Numbered from the stretch's first letter, positions 1-8,473 are shown. The stretch is DNA of 64,000 nucleotides from Clostridiales bacterium (GCA_021201185.1 JAJQFJ010000004.1:1-64000), one strand, 5' to 3'. The notes: generated by a model not told the origin, from the sequence alone. Program-made: numbers and translations.

Positions 1-348
1 TTCCTCTGCCCGGTTTCGGATATTGTTCATGGCACCGACCCAGCCCATCTGGTCACGGCGCTTCAAGTCCTCGGTCACGCCCTCGGCCTCTTTCATCTGT
101 TCGACGATAAGCTCCAGCCTTGCCTGTGCCTGTTCGTTCAAGTCGGCCAGGTACGTCCATATTTCGCCGGTGATAACCATGTCGGTGTAGAGGAGTGGCC
201 GGTTCTCCTTCAGATATTCCCGGTGTATCCGTCCCCAACGTCCGATGGGGCGCTTTTCTTCCGGCAGCTTCAGATCGGGGATGTAGTAGTCCCCAACAAG
301 TACATAATCTATTCCATTCTCATGAATTCGTTCCTTCAGTTCGGTCAT
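1..348 (-). CDS. tnpV: TnpV transposon-encoded protein, cut by the left window edge
   Basis: The first 116 codons are present; the gene runs off the window at position 1. It starts MTELKERI and contains the stretches YVLVGDYYIPDLKLPE and RPIGRWGRIHREYLKENRP, which match the TnpV at 19114-19497 almost residue for residue. A GGAGG ribosome site precedes the ATG by seven bases, and the start overlaps the end of the upstream regulator gene by 29 bp, so the two are probably co-translated. TnpV proteins are common passengers of Tn4451-type elements; their biochemical role is not established. Its presence next to a truncated Maff2 gene suggests another small element sits at this end. Confidence 0.85.
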   Translation of the reverse strand, partial: MTELKERIHENGIDYVLVGDYYIPDLKLPEEKRPIGRWGRIHREYLKENRPLLYTDMVITGEIWTYLADLNEQAQARLELIVEQMKEAEGVTEDLKRRDQMGWVGAMNNIRNRAEE

Positions 349-577
349 TGTCTTTACCTCCGTTTGTCGGCGGCTCGTCTCTGACCAGCATGATTACATC
401 GGTAATATCGCAGTCCAGCGCTTCACATATCCGCACAAGCGTATCCATGCTGATACCCTTGTCCTTGCCCATATTTGCAATCATATTGGTGGTCAGACCG
501 GCGGCCAGTCTCAGTTGATTTTTTGTCCAGCCCCTTTCAATCAGGGTGTGCCAGAGCGGTTTATAGCTGATTCGCAT
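320..577 (-). CDS. Cro/CI-type (XRE) helix-turn-helix regulator, 85 aa
   Basis: This is a single-domain DNA-binding protein. The sequence W-T-K-N-Q-L-R-L-A-A-G-L-T-T-N-M-I-A-N gives the two helices of a Cro/CI fold (residues about 17-35), followed by ISMDTLVRICEALDCDITD, the usual fourth and fifth helices. There is no ligand or protease domain. Its own promoter (633-661) is overlapped by two short dyads, so autoregulation is likely. Downstream tnpV overlaps its last codons. Small regulators of this kind commonly control mobile-element genes; the target here is unknown. Confidence 0.85.
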   Translation of the reverse strand: MRISYKPLWHTLIERGWTKNQLRLAAGLTTNMIANMGKDKGISMDTLVRICEALDCDITDVIMLVRDEPPTNGGKDNDRTEGTNS

Positions 578-632
578 TGTAATTACCTCGTCTTTCTCAT
601 GTGGGCGCTGCCCATATGTACATCACCTCCAT

Positions 633-661
633 ATTCTATCACAGTTCTTGTGATTTCACAA
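633..661 (-). promoter_or_regulatory. Promoter with overlapping dyads upstream of the XRE regulator
   Basis: Reading the minus strand, TTGTGA (656-661) and TAGAAT (633-638) are separated by exactly 17 bp, a good sigma-A promoter. The -35 box is part of a perfect dyad TTGTGA-AA-TCACAA (648-661), and a second dyad CACA-GTTCT-TGTG covers 640-652. The operators cover the polymerase site, which fits repression by the adjacent Cro/CI-type protein. The assignment of that protein to these sites is inference. Confidence 0.6.
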
Positions 662-727
662 CATCCGCTTGCCTAACCACCATTTTTGCGTCTGGATTAT
701 GCGTTTCCTTTCTTAAAATTGTTCCAA

Positions 728-886
728 CTAAGAGGGTATCAAGTGCTTCATCCCTTGGGACTTGGCACCGGGGTTGTCGTTGCCGTAACCTTCCAGCAGG
801 TTGATAGCGCCCCAGATACCGAGACCAGCGCCGAGTGCGACCGCGAGGGTCTGGAGGACAGAAACAGCAGAATTGAAGAATTCCAT
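728..886 (-). pseudogene. Maff2-family conjugation membrane protein, truncated
   Basis: The start MEFFNSAVSVLQTLAVALG, followed by GLGIWGAINLLEGYGNDNPG, is a clear Maff2 N-terminus with one hydrophobic helix. Normal Maff2 proteins run to about 65-70 residues and end in a second hydrophobic segment after AKSQGIKQL. Here the reading frame reads AKSQGMKHLIPS and stops at 52 residues, and none of the expected second helix is found downstream. The gene appears cut near position 735 by an insertion or deletion whose other product is the regulator-tnpV pair to its left. Between 887 and 1118 I see no gene. Confidence 0.65.
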
Positions 887-1118
887 AAAACATAAATCGG
901 AAACCGGACTTGTTTCAGCAGGTTGTTGTGTACAGGAAGCAGGAAAGCAAGCCCCGATTTTCGAGGCCCAAATCCGGTCTCCACTCCTTTCCATTTTAAT
1001 TTTTTTGATACGCTTTCTGCTCCCTGTGTGTCATGGGGTGGGACTGCGAATCCGCTTCATAAAGCCACCTCCTTCGTCAAAAACCGCCGTGTTGAGGCGG
1101 TGAAAACCTGTTTTAGGG

Positions 1119-1170
1119 CAAAAAAAGAAGCCCTCCCCGCTATCCCGTTCATCCACGGGCGGGGAGGGCC
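1119..1170 (-). terminator. Intrinsic terminator after the 1186-1662 gene
   Basis: An 11-bp GC-rich stem (1130-1140 with 1159-1169) is followed on the minus strand by a run of seven T. It lies 16 bp past the stop codon of the gene at 1186 and would end the ICE operon before Maff2. Confidence 0.85.
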
Positions 1171-1185
1171 TGGTTGTTGAGCGCC

Positions 1186-1662
1186 TTATCGGGAGGCGTC
1201 CTTGCTGTGGGCGGCACGTTTGGGCGCTGTGGGTCCCGTCTGCGCTGCCGCCGTCTGTTTGCTGGAGAGGTCGGAAAGCACGGAATCCCGGCTCTTTTCC
1301 TTGTATGCCTCCAGCATAGATTTCAGCTCCGTGTTGGGAACCATCCGGCTTTCCCGGCTCCAGACGTTCTTGCCGGTTTCGTCCTGCCCCTGCAGGACGG
1401 GGCGGGAGACTTTGGTCTGGCCGTCCTCCGGCAGCTTCATCCAGACGCCCTTGCCGAATTTGTTGTCGTGGATCATGCTGGGGGCGACCACAAAGGTCTG
1501 CCAGGGGCGATGATCGTTCGGGGACTGATTGGGGATGCTCACCTCCACCAACTGCTTGCCGGATTTTGAGGTGAACGGTTCTCCTACCAGCCCTTTGCCG
1601 AACTTGATGGTCACTTCCGGGCGGTCATTGCCGCCCTGAGCTGTGCGGTCATTATCTGCCAT
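1186..1662 (-). CDS. Conserved ICE protein of unknown function, 158 aa
   Basis: This hydrophilic protein has no signal peptide or membrane helix. The middle carries the conserved-looking stretches EVTIKFGKGLVGEPF, SPNDHRPWQTFVVAP and FGKGVWMKLPEDGQTKV. The C-terminal third is charged and low complexity. Proteins of this type regularly sit directly after virD4 in Clostridiales ICEs, and the gene starts 33 bp after the virD4 fragment, so a role in transfer is probable but unproven. It ends just before a strong terminator. I know no catalytic motif in it. GC and codon use match the ICE backbone rather than the nested element. Confidence 0.75.
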   Translation of the reverse strand: MADNDRTAQGGNDRPEVTIKFGKGLVGEPFTSKSGKQLVEVSIPNQSPNDHRPWQTFVVAPSMIHDNKFGKGVWMKLPEDGQTKVSRPVLQGQDETGKNVWSRESRMVPNTELKSMLEAYKEKSRDSVLSDLSSKQTAAAQTGPTAPKRAAHSKDASR

Positions 1663-1695
1663 AGGGGTCTCCTTCCTGGGCGATAAGCCCTTTTG

Positions 1696-2527
1696 TTATT
1701 TTGCGGAGGCCGCAGGGGTCTCCTGGGCAGCGTCCACATCGATTACTTCAAATTCATCGGTGGGGCGCAGCTTCATCTTTCTGTGAAGAAACGCCTCAAT
1801 GTCAAATGCGTTCTTCGGGTCAGCGTCAGACGTGTACTTGTAGTTGGGGTGCTGGGTCAGGTCGTACTTGTCCGACAGGAACGGGCGGACGCCACGAAGC
1901 TGCAAGATACATTTGCCGCCGTCCATGACGGCAAGCTCATCCTGGCTCATAAGTTCATGGCCAGTCTTTTGATAGTTTGTGCCGTAAGAGGGGCTGTTGC
2001 CACGGGTGTCCGAGGTGTTGAACATATCAATGGTCTCTTTCCCCAGCGCAGCGTTCAGTTCTTTCAGTGTGGTCGGCTCAGAGCCGCCCAGGAATATCTG
2101 ACTGTCCATATTGCCGATGATGGTGTCGGCGTTGTCCTTGTAAATGGCCTTGAGCTGGCTTCTGGCCTGCAACACCAAGCAGGCGGAAATCTCACGGCTT
2201 CGGATGGTCGCCACCAGCTTCTCCAGATTGGGAATCTGGCCGATGTTCGCCGCCTCATCTATCAGGCACCGAACGTGAACCGGCAGCCGCCCGCCATACA
2301 CATCATCCGCCTTCTCACATAAGAGGTTGAAAAGCTGGGAATAGATCATGGAGATCAGGAAATTGAAGGTGCCGTCCGTATCTGACATGATAAGGAACAG
2401 CGCCGTCTTCCGGTCTCCCAGAGTATCCAGCTCCAGTTCGTCGTAGGCGGTGATCTCCCGTAACTCCTGAATATCGAAGGGAGCAAGCCGTGCGCCGCAG
2501 CTCACAAGTATACTTTTCGCCGTCTTG
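1696..2527 (-). pseudogene. virD4: C-terminal half of VirD4-type coupling protein (split gene)
   Basis: This segment holds the second half of a VirD4/TcpA coupling ATPase: the Walker B region VRCLIDEAANIGQIPNLEKL, LGDRKTALFLIMSDTDGTFN, and the tail SQDELAVMDGGKCILQLRGV. In frame upstream of the first possible start (codon of MSCGAR, 2505) the sequence still reads KTAKSILV until the junction at 2528, showing the gene once continued. The missing N-terminal half is at 21463-22431. The join restores a protein of about 593 residues, the normal size for this family. As it stands the fragment lacks Walker A and the membrane helices and cannot work as a coupling protein. Confidence 0.93.
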
Positions 2528-2578
2528 CCTGAGACTGAATGTCAAGAGTTTTTTAGTATTTTCTCGAAAAAAACCATG

Positions 2579-2614
2579 TAAAGGCCCCTATTTAGCAGGA
2601 AAATAGGGGCCTTT
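2579..2614. terminator. Bidirectional hairpin terminator near the left end of the nested element
   Basis: A perfect 14-bp stem (2580-2593 with 2601-2614) with a 7-base loop. On the minus strand it lies 8 bp past the tnpW stop and is followed shortly by a T-rich stretch; a T-rich flank also exists on the other side. It would insulate the element from the virD4 fragment. Confidence 0.8.
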
Positions 2615-2621
2615 GACTGCT

Positions 2622-2792
2622 TTATCCGGCGTTGCGCTGGCTTTGCAGCTCTCTGGTCAGTAGCCGCTTCACCTTGTCTTTGGCGGTTTCTTTGGTCTCG
2701 GTGTTGAAGTGTATCTTGACTGTGTAGGTGCGTCCGTCGATGGTACGCTTGATATAGGAGACTTCCTGAGTCGTGGCGTTGGTATTATCCAT
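2622..2792 (-). CDS. tnpW: TnpW family protein, 56 aa
   Basis: A short gene reads MDNTNATTQEVSYIKRT, then RTYTVKIHFN and KDKVKRLLTREL. This matches the TnpW proteins carried by Tn4451-like and related Clostridial elements (established family, function unknown). A GGAGG site sits eight bases before the ATG, and the stop lies just before a strong hairpin. The pair TnpW at one end and recombinase-TnpV at the other brackets the whole nested element. It is too short for many gene callers but the ribosome site and family match make it real. Confidence 0.85.
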   Translation of the reverse strand: MDNTNATTQEVSYIKRTIDGRTYTVKIHFNTETKETAKDKVKRLLTRELQSQRNAG

Positions 2793-2913
2793 AAGCAAAA
2801 CCTCCGTAAAATAAAAATGGCCGGTCTGTCAATACAGACTCGGCGTGTACGATGTGTGACGCAAGTGACGCTGTGACGCTTTATATACACCCCCTTGCAT
2901 CGCAGACGTAGCG

Positions 2914-4049
2914 TCATATCGAAGTACTGTCGTTCTCAGCTGTCGCTTCCGTTGGCTGGCTATCCTCTGTATTCAGGTTTCGTAGCGTAAAGGATCGCTT
3001 ATCCCGTTTCCGCTTGTTTTGAACATAGCTGATACCGAACTTGTTATAGAGAATGGATACTCCATCATTCAATCTCCGTGTCAGGTGGTGCGGCATGAGG
3101 TCAGGATAGGAGAGCAATTCCAAAAGCTCGGTGGCGGTGCCTGTCCACTCGGCTTTGTCCATCATAAAACCGGCAATGTCAAAGAGCAGAGGGGCGGTCT
3201 GCCGGTGATAGATGTTTTTTCTGCCTTGGTCATCAGCCAGAAGCAATGCTTCCTGTCAAACACCAATTCCAGCTCCTGATCCTCCTGATCTCTGCCGACG
3301 ATCTGCATGGTGGCGGTGTCCTCAATGCGCTTCTTCTTTTGCAGGACAATAGCTCCATCGGCAGCACCCAGCAGGCCAGTCGTGCCGGAAATTGTCTCGA
3401 AGGAATCGCTGGCCTCCATCTTCCTTGTGTGGTGGACAACCAGCAGGCAGAGGTTATGTCTGTCGGTAAACTCCTTCAAGGCTGCGATATTCTTGTAGTC
3501 CATAGCGTAGCTGTAGGACTCGTTCCCGATTTCCCTGACCTTCTGCAAGGTGTCCACGATCACAAGGCTGGTGTCCGGGTGCCGCTGCATAAATCGCTCC
3601 ATCTGTTCGGTCAGACCCTCCGCAAGCGTTTTAGACTGTGTGGTGAGCACCAAATTGTCAGTGGATTCTACACCGAACATCTGCATCAACCGGCCTTGCA
3701 GTCTGGGATAATCGTCCTCCAGGGCGAGATAGAGGACGGTTCCTTGCCGGACAGGATAATCCCATAACGGTATCCCCATCGCCACATGATAGGCAAGCTG
3801 CATCATAAAGAAGGACTTGCCGATTTTCGGAGAACCGGCAAAGAGATAGGTGCCGCTGTAAAGCAGCCCGTCAATGAGCGGCGTCCTGGGCGGGAATACC
3901 GTGTCATATAACTCGGTCATCGTAACGGTGTGCAGATCGACATTGGGGTCGAAGCGGGGCGGTGTGGCTCTCAACTCCTCCATCTCTTTCATCGTCTGTA
4001 TCACGGCCTCCTGCTCGGCTGGCGGTAAACTCTCGAATTCGTTTTTCAA
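2914..4049 (-). pseudogene. RepA-like AAA ATPase/helicase with a frameshift in an A6 tract
   Basis: The first 270 or so residues form a RecA/RepA-type hexameric ATPase: Walker A GSPKIGKS (about residues 71-78), the Walker B-like LVIVDTLQKV, and a VVHHTRK motif. After FWLMTKAEK the frame runs out into TSITGRPPL and stops at 3162. The true C-terminus, beginning NIYHRQTAPLLFDIAGF and including the usual winged-helix-like tail (LTRRLNDGVSILYNKFGISY), continues in the -1 frame to 2914. The shift falls in six consecutive A on the coding strand (3215-3220); one more A would restore the frame. It could be a mutation, a base-call error, or slippage in the A tract. The start is probably the TTG at 4049, inside the CHC2 gene. 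Confidence 0.85.
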
Positions 4050-4605
4050 GTCTGGTCACATCCTTTCCATGGAGTCTGATAAACGCTGCTTTATCCTCGA
4101 CGCTTCCGGTCAGGAACACATCGTCCAGCAGGTATTCCACATAACTTTTTCTCTGTAGGGCTTCAACAAAAAGCGAATGCCATTCCTCATCCGGTGTCCT
4201 TGGTGCGAAGTCTGTCTGCCATTTCTCAAGCAGTCGGAGATAATCACAGAGAACACGGTAGCAGTAATTCTCCGTTTTTCTGAATTGCAGTTCCGCAGAT
4301 ATTTTCGGTTTCGGTTTTGGCATGGGCGGGTCATGTGTCCGTTCCTCGTAAGGAATACCGAAGTCAGCGGCCAGCTTGACGGCGGCGCCCTTGCTGTTCA
4401 TGTCGAACAGCTTCGCCGTGAAGTCAATGACATCCCCATCGGCCTGACAGCCAAAGCAATGAAAACGCCGATCAAGCTTCATGCTGGGCGTTTTATCATT
4501 GTGGAAAGGGCAAATGCACATCCCGTTTCGATTCACCCGTATTCCATAAGTCTCCGCAGCCTGCCGGGTGGTCACAGACTGCTTGACGGCTTCAAATACA
4601 TTCAT
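3904..4605 (-). CDS. CHC2 zinc-finger, DnaG primase-like protein
   Basis: The N-terminus has the CHC2 zinc finger of bacterial primases: G-M-C-I-C-P-F-H-N-D-K-T-P-S, then RFHCFGCQADGDVIDF, giving the Cys-His-Cys-Cys set (residues about 30-65). The catalytic TOPRIM domain of full DnaG is absent; the protein is 233 residues. The ATG at 4605 is preceded by a GGAGG site nine bases upstream. The ATPase gene starts 146 bp before this gene ends, an unusually long overlap in another frame, so its C-terminal 45 residues may be read-through of a degraded end. Together with the ATPase it probably primes replication of the excised circle. Confidence 0.85.
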   Translation of the reverse strand: MNVFEAVKQSVTTRQAAETYGIRVNRNGMCICPFHNDKTPSMKLDRRFHCFGCQADGDVIDFTAKLFDMNSKGAAVKLAADFGIPYEERTHDPPMPKPKPKISAELQFRKTENYCYRVLCDYLRLLEKWQTDFAPRTPDEEWHSLFVEALQRKSYVEYLLDDVFLTGSVEDKAAFIRLHGKDVTRLEKRIREFTASRAGGRDTDDERDGGVESHTAPLRPQCRSAHRYDDRVI

Positions 4606-4651
4606 GCCTCTAAAACCTCCTTTCCCGGTATGTACATCGGCATTCGGACAA

Positions 4652-4682
4652 CAAAAAAGGCACCTGACTTTCATCAGATGCC
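4652..4682 (-). terminator. Strong intrinsic terminator after the cargo operon
   Basis: On the minus strand a 9-bp stem (4659-4667 with 4674-4682, one mismatch) is followed directly by T6. It separates the 4745-8022 surface-protein genes from the CHC2 gene. Confidence 0.88.
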
Positions 4683-4695
4683 TCGCCGGTAATGC

Positions 4696-4734
4696 AGGAA
4701 GCCCAGGTGCTCATTGCTGAGTGCTAGGGCTTCT
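4696..4734. repeat. Hairpin repeat, copy 1
   Basis: The arms GGAAGCCC and GGGCTTCT enclose a second, weaker stem around GTGCTCA. The same hairpin in better condition is at 8323-8364. Both copies follow the 3' end of a minus-strand cargo gene, so they may serve as terminators or mark module boundaries. Confidence 0.6.
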
Positions 4735-4744
4735 GATTGCTATT

Positions 4745-6013
4745 TTAACTTTCTATTTCTGCCAGGGCAAGAATTGCATCCCAGACGCTATGCTTTTGCG
4801 CTGCCCACGCAGCATCCGTTATATCCTTTCCCTCTTCTGCATAGTGAAGAATGGAATAGGTTGTAGATGAATGATGTTCCGTATAACTGAGAACCGCCAA
4901 AGGGGAATCTGCCATCTGGCCAATATGATGGAGTTCGTAGGAATTGCCTGTTGAATCAATTGGTGCGAGGCATTGCTGAACACGCTGTATATTTGTACGT
5001 CCATAGGCATCCGTCAGGTTCCAGTCAATATCGCTGCGCAGGAAAATCCATGTGCCATCGTCAAGCTGGGTCGGAATCAGATTAATCGTCTTATAAATAT
5101 CATATTCATCTGTCGAATGCAGTGCCTTGATCGCTTCCAAGGGCCATTTGGATTCCTTTTGAATTAAGGCTGCTTCATTCATGGTCAGACCATTCAGGGT
5201 GACTCCATAAAGCCCAATCGCTTCGCTGGCACCACCTAAGACCGCACCGGATATAGCCCCCCACTTAAAGCCTTCACTTGCTGCAAGTTCAGCAGCCTTT
5301 ATGGTTTCATCGAAATCTCCTGTCTGGGTACCGGTAATAATTCCCGCTGCTACGCCACTGAACAATCCAGATGACAATGCAACAGTGGTTCCGGTCTTGG
5401 CAGAAGCGGCAAATATCATACTGACAGCAGGAGCACCGACTCCGCCGCTGACAGCAGATACCGTCACGCATACAAGAATCACACCGGTTCCTACGACCAC
5501 GTTGCGAACGATCTGGTCGTAGGTATCATCATAATCTTCGAATGCCTGAACAATGGTGGTTCCATCATCACCGAGTGTAAAAATATATTTTGTCCCCTGA
5601 AATTCATTCTCTAATTCTTCCAGCGTATAACCAAAGTAGATGTTGGCCTGTGAGTTATAAGCGACCTCTTCCAGATATTCTTTGGATATATAAGTTGCAG
5701 TGACATTCTCAACAAGATACTCGCCACTGGCCAACTGATCAATCAGGTCGGAATATACGGCGTTTTCTACATATCGAAGAAGCTCCACATCATCCAGTTC
5801 GGAAAATTCTAATTCCGGGTCATCCTCTGTGGAATCCAGGCTCTCAACATCATCTCCACCGGAATCATCGGTCGCAGCCTCATCATTCCCTTTGCCATCT
5901 TCAGAAACGGCGTTATATACTTCACTTGATTCATCTGACTGTGTTGTTTGCTGAACGCCACAGGCAGTCAGTAGCATGGACAGGCTGAGTATTATAGCAA
6001 GCGCTCTCTTCAT
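4745..6013 (-). CDS. Lipoprotein with C-terminal LHH-type HNH/ENDO VII nuclease domain
   Basis: The start MKRALAIILSLSMLLTACG is a lipoprotein signal with lipobox L-L-T-A-C, so the mature protein is tethered outside the membrane by its Cys. An acidic linker (about residues 20-75) follows. In the middle lie two glycine/alanine-rich hydrophobic stretches (VVVGTGVILVCVTVSAVSGG; GAISGAVLGGASEAIG). The C-terminus carries GRTNIQRVQQ, YELHHIGQ and TEHHSS...ILH, the signature of the LHH nuclease family of polymorphic toxins (established family). Its start lies 29 bp after the stop of the surface-protein gene, so the two form an operon. No immunity gene is obvious directly downstream, which is odd for such toxins. 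Nuclease activity and export direction are inferred. Confidence 0.78.
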   Translation of the reverse strand: MKRALAIILSLSMLLTACGVQQTTQSDESSEVYNAVSEDGKGNDEAATDDSGGDDVESLDSTEDDPELEFSELDDVELLRYVENAVYSDLIDQLASGEYLVENVTATYISKEYLEEVAYNSQANIYFGYTLEELENEFQGTKYIFTLGDDGTTIVQAFEDYDDTYDQIVRNVVVGTGVILVCVTVSAVSGGVGAPAVSMIFAASAKTGTTVALSSGLFSGVAAGIITGTQTGDFDETIKAAELAASEGFKWGAISGAVLGGASEAIGLYGVTLNGLTMNEAALIQKESKWPLEAIKALHSTDEYDIYKTINLIPTQLDDGTWIFLRSDIDWNLTDAYGRTNIQRVQQCLAPIDSTGNSYELHHIGQMADSPLAVLSYTEHHSSTTYSILHYAEEGKDITDAAWAAQKHSVWDAILALAEIES

Positions 6014-6042
6014 ACCTTCTTGCCTCACTCTCTCCTACGAAT

Positions 6043-7986
6043 TCATATATTCTTTTGCTTGTTATGACGTTTACACATAAAGACGATTATAACCAGTACT
6101 ATCACCAGTACCACTATCACCATTCCTGCATAAATTAGTAAATTCTGATTTTTACTCTCTGCTACAGCCTCTGATGTTTCTGCCTCCGTCATTTCTTCCG
6201 TATGTGCATCTGTTACCTCTGCATCTCCTATGGAACTTTCTGCCCCCTCTGTTTCTATTACAGCGGGGCTTTCTGTTTCTGATTCCTCTGTTTCCGTTTC
6301 ATCAGGACTCTCTGTTTCCGGCTCTTGAGATGCTTCGATAATCATTCCATCTTCAGATATAGTAGCACCCTGAGCAAGCTGTGCATTCAGTTCTTCAACG
6401 GTACATCCTGTCAAAGACAGTGCCGTCAGATACCGGTCAGTACCTACATATATAGTTTTGGTTGTACTTTCGCCTGTGTACAGATTTCTGACGACGAATG
6501 TGTATATCCCTTCATCTGTATACTGATCGCCATCTTTTGCAGGGCGATTAAAACGCACGTCTTCGACAAGTTGTCCGTCGGCACCCATTGTCAGTGTGGC
6601 TCTGGTCACATCTATGGTAAGATACTTGGACTTCGCCATGTCCAGTGCAAACCCATTTTCTGTGATTCCATGCTCTGCAAGTTCTGTGCCTGTGACGATG
6701 TCAAACGGGTAAACCATGCAATTTCCATTTCGGATAGAAAAAGAGAAAGAAATCTTATAATCGGTGTAATTGGTTATTAGTGAGAGCGGACCAGATTTTT
6801 CGGCTATTTCATAATCCAGAGAGACTTCGTAATCTCCCTCCTCAAATAACTGCACTTTCGTATATGCACCTGTTCTGGTGCTGGCTGCCAGGTAGTTCGT
6901 GTAGATAACCGGGTCGTGTTTTACTCCTTCTTCATCTGTATACTGAATAATCAAAGTTCCTCGCCCAAAATCCGTTTTGTCCGTTTCAAAATACTGATCA
7001 TATCCGTCGGAATCGTCGGCTATAGACAGATTAGAATTACCATTTAAGCAATCAATGTCCTGTTCAAGTGTAAACCACAGTGTAACTGTATCACCGACAT
7101 TTTTCAGGAAGTAAATGTTCCCGCTGCTATCGCTGGTCTCTCTCGTGTAACCATTGATAAAAAATTCGCCAATATTCCAACCGTAATGCGGGTCGCTGCT
7201 GGTGACCGCTTCGCTTCCTGAATAACCATTATCTCTCCCGGTGTTGATTTTCGTGCCAAGAATCTTGCGCGGCGTATCAGACGCAGAGGAACCAGCATCT
7301 GCGTATGCCACATAAAATTCATAGACTTCGGCATTTTTCCTATATTCGTAGCTTGGTATGTCCTTGTCCACAACGGGAAGCCTGATGCTATCCACTTTTT
7401 TCTGCATCTTATATACGATGTATATGCGATAATAGCAGCCGTTTTGGAGCTGAATATCTGTAGTTGTGTAAAATGGATTTTCCAGAGAGGCATTCTCACT
7501 AAAAATATCCATGTTTCCATCAATATTTTCTGTTACCCAGGTTGCGCCATCCAGCGAGGTCTGTAGGACTAATGCACCGCTAAGAATGTTAGAGTCAAGC
7601 TGTAAGCTGTCCACTTTTTTCGTTTTGTCATCTGTGATACACCATTCATCCTCGCTGGAGTTCAAGTTGGATTGATTAAACGTATAACTTAATGTAATGA
7701 CACCGTCATTTACTGTGTATGCTGGCACATCACCGGAAGGCTCGTCATCTGTGATATTCCCAGATATAATAAGTTGGCCAATCGTGTTATCAAAAGACGT
7801 TGCCGTAGAAGAAACTGCCTCATCAATCACATAATGGCTGTCCTTATTGAATTCGTAAACATACCCTGCAATAGAAATATCATTATCTGTTGCACAGGCG
7901 ACTAATGCAGTTTCTCCTATAACTAAGAACGCACACATCATGACAGCCATGCACCTGCACGCTATTTTTCCTTTGGACATATTCAT
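6043..7986 (-). CDS. Large secreted surface protein with acidic stalk and C-terminal anchor
   Basis: The gene has about 647 residues. The N-terminal signal peptide (about MNMSKGKIACRCMAVMMCAF) is chosen because AGGGGGAAAG precedes that ATG. The body is beta-rich and aromatic/Asn-rich with no motif I recognise. Around residues 560-610 is a stalk very rich in Glu, Thr and Ser, followed by one transmembrane helix (LLIYAGMVIVVLVIVLVIIV) and a basic tail CKRHNKQKN, the usual way to anchor and orient a protein outside the cell. No LPXTG motif is present. It is directly followed by the LHH-nuclease lipoprotein. Low GC sets both apart from the mobilisation genes. It may display or stabilise its neighbour at the surface; that is inference. 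Confidence 0.75.
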   Translation of the reverse strand: MNMSKGKIACRCMAVMMCAFLVIGETALVACATDNDISIAGYVYEFNKDSHYVIDEAVSSTATSFDNTIGQLIISGNITDDEPSGDVPAYTVNDGVITLSYTFNQSNLNSSEDEWCITDDKTKKVDSLQLDSNILSGALVLQTSLDGATWVTENIDGNMDIFSENASLENPFYTTTDIQLQNGCYYRIYIVYKMQKKVDSIRLPVVDKDIPSYEYRKNAEVYEFYVAYADAGSSASDTPRKILGTKINTGRDNGYSGSEAVTSSDPHYGWNIGEFFINGYTRETSDSSGNIYFLKNVGDTVTLWFTLEQDIDCLNGNSNLSIADDSDGYDQYFETDKTDFGRGTLIIQYTDEEGVKHDPVIYTNYLAASTRTGAYTKVQLFEEGDYEVSLDYEIAEKSGPLSLITNYTDYKISFSFSIRNGNCMVYPFDIVTGTELAEHGITENGFALDMAKSKYLTIDVTRATLTMGADGQLVEDVRFNRPAKDGDQYTDEGIYTFVVRNLYTGESTTKTIYVGTDRYLTALSLTGCTVEELNAQLAQGATISEDGMIIEASQEPETESPDETETEESETESPAVIETEGAESSIGDAEVTDAHTEEMTEAETSEAVAESKNQNLLIYAGMVIVVLVIVLVIIVFMCKRHNKQKNI

Positions 7987-8175
7987 CTTTCCCCCTGATG
8001 TATATGTTTGAAAATTACACACGTATGCTGGTAGACAAAACTATTAGACTAGCCCATCATCGTCTGCGCTGGCTAAGGGCACGGATAACTTCCGGCTAAT
8101 GGAATCCACTCAAATCTAATTTGGATTCAAATGAATATCCAGCTTTGATATTTTGACATATTCATTATACATCAT

Positions 8176-8246
8176 CCAGTTTTCGTTGGATAGATGGCAT
8201 TCCAAGTTTTTAGGAAAAATGCAGGGCGAATATACTGCCCTACACT
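8176..8246. repeat. Intergenic palindromic repeat, copy A
   Basis: This stretch shares the layout TTGGATAGA, then a small hairpin, then AGGGCGAA and a closing CCCTACA with the segment at 8886-8978. The terminal piece TGCAGGGC...GCCCTACA is itself a dyad. It looks like a short MITE-like or hairpin repeat between cargo genes. Apart from it and the hairpin at 8323 I see nothing coding in 7987-8473. Confidence 0.4.
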
Positions 8247-8322
8247 TTTCCATCATCCCTACAAACAATTATCGCTCGGTGGTATTTACTCGCCGTTTCT
8301 CCCGCATTTGCGCTTCTGGCTG

Positions 8323-8364
8323 CAGGAAGCCCAGGCACTCATTATTGAGTACTTGGGCTTCCTG
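8323..8364. repeat. Hairpin repeat, copy 2
   Basis: A 19-bp stem with two mismatches (8323-8341 with 8346-8364) encloses a 4-base loop. The outer arm CAGGAAGCCCA is shared with the hairpin at 4696. It lies downstream of the 8474-8845 gene and could act as its terminator. Confidence 0.65.
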
Positions 8365-8473
8365 TTTGTACAATATAAGCATTACTGAGAATCTGCTGAT
8401 AATGCCCGCAAGATTTCCAGTTTGACTTTTATGCTAATCTCCAGAAAATTCACGTCATGCTTTGCCTGTAATT

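Noticed and set aside
8153..8425. Possible 90-codon gene in the cargo intergenic gap
   Set aside because: It runs through two palindromic repeats and lacks a ribosome site; better explained as non-coding.
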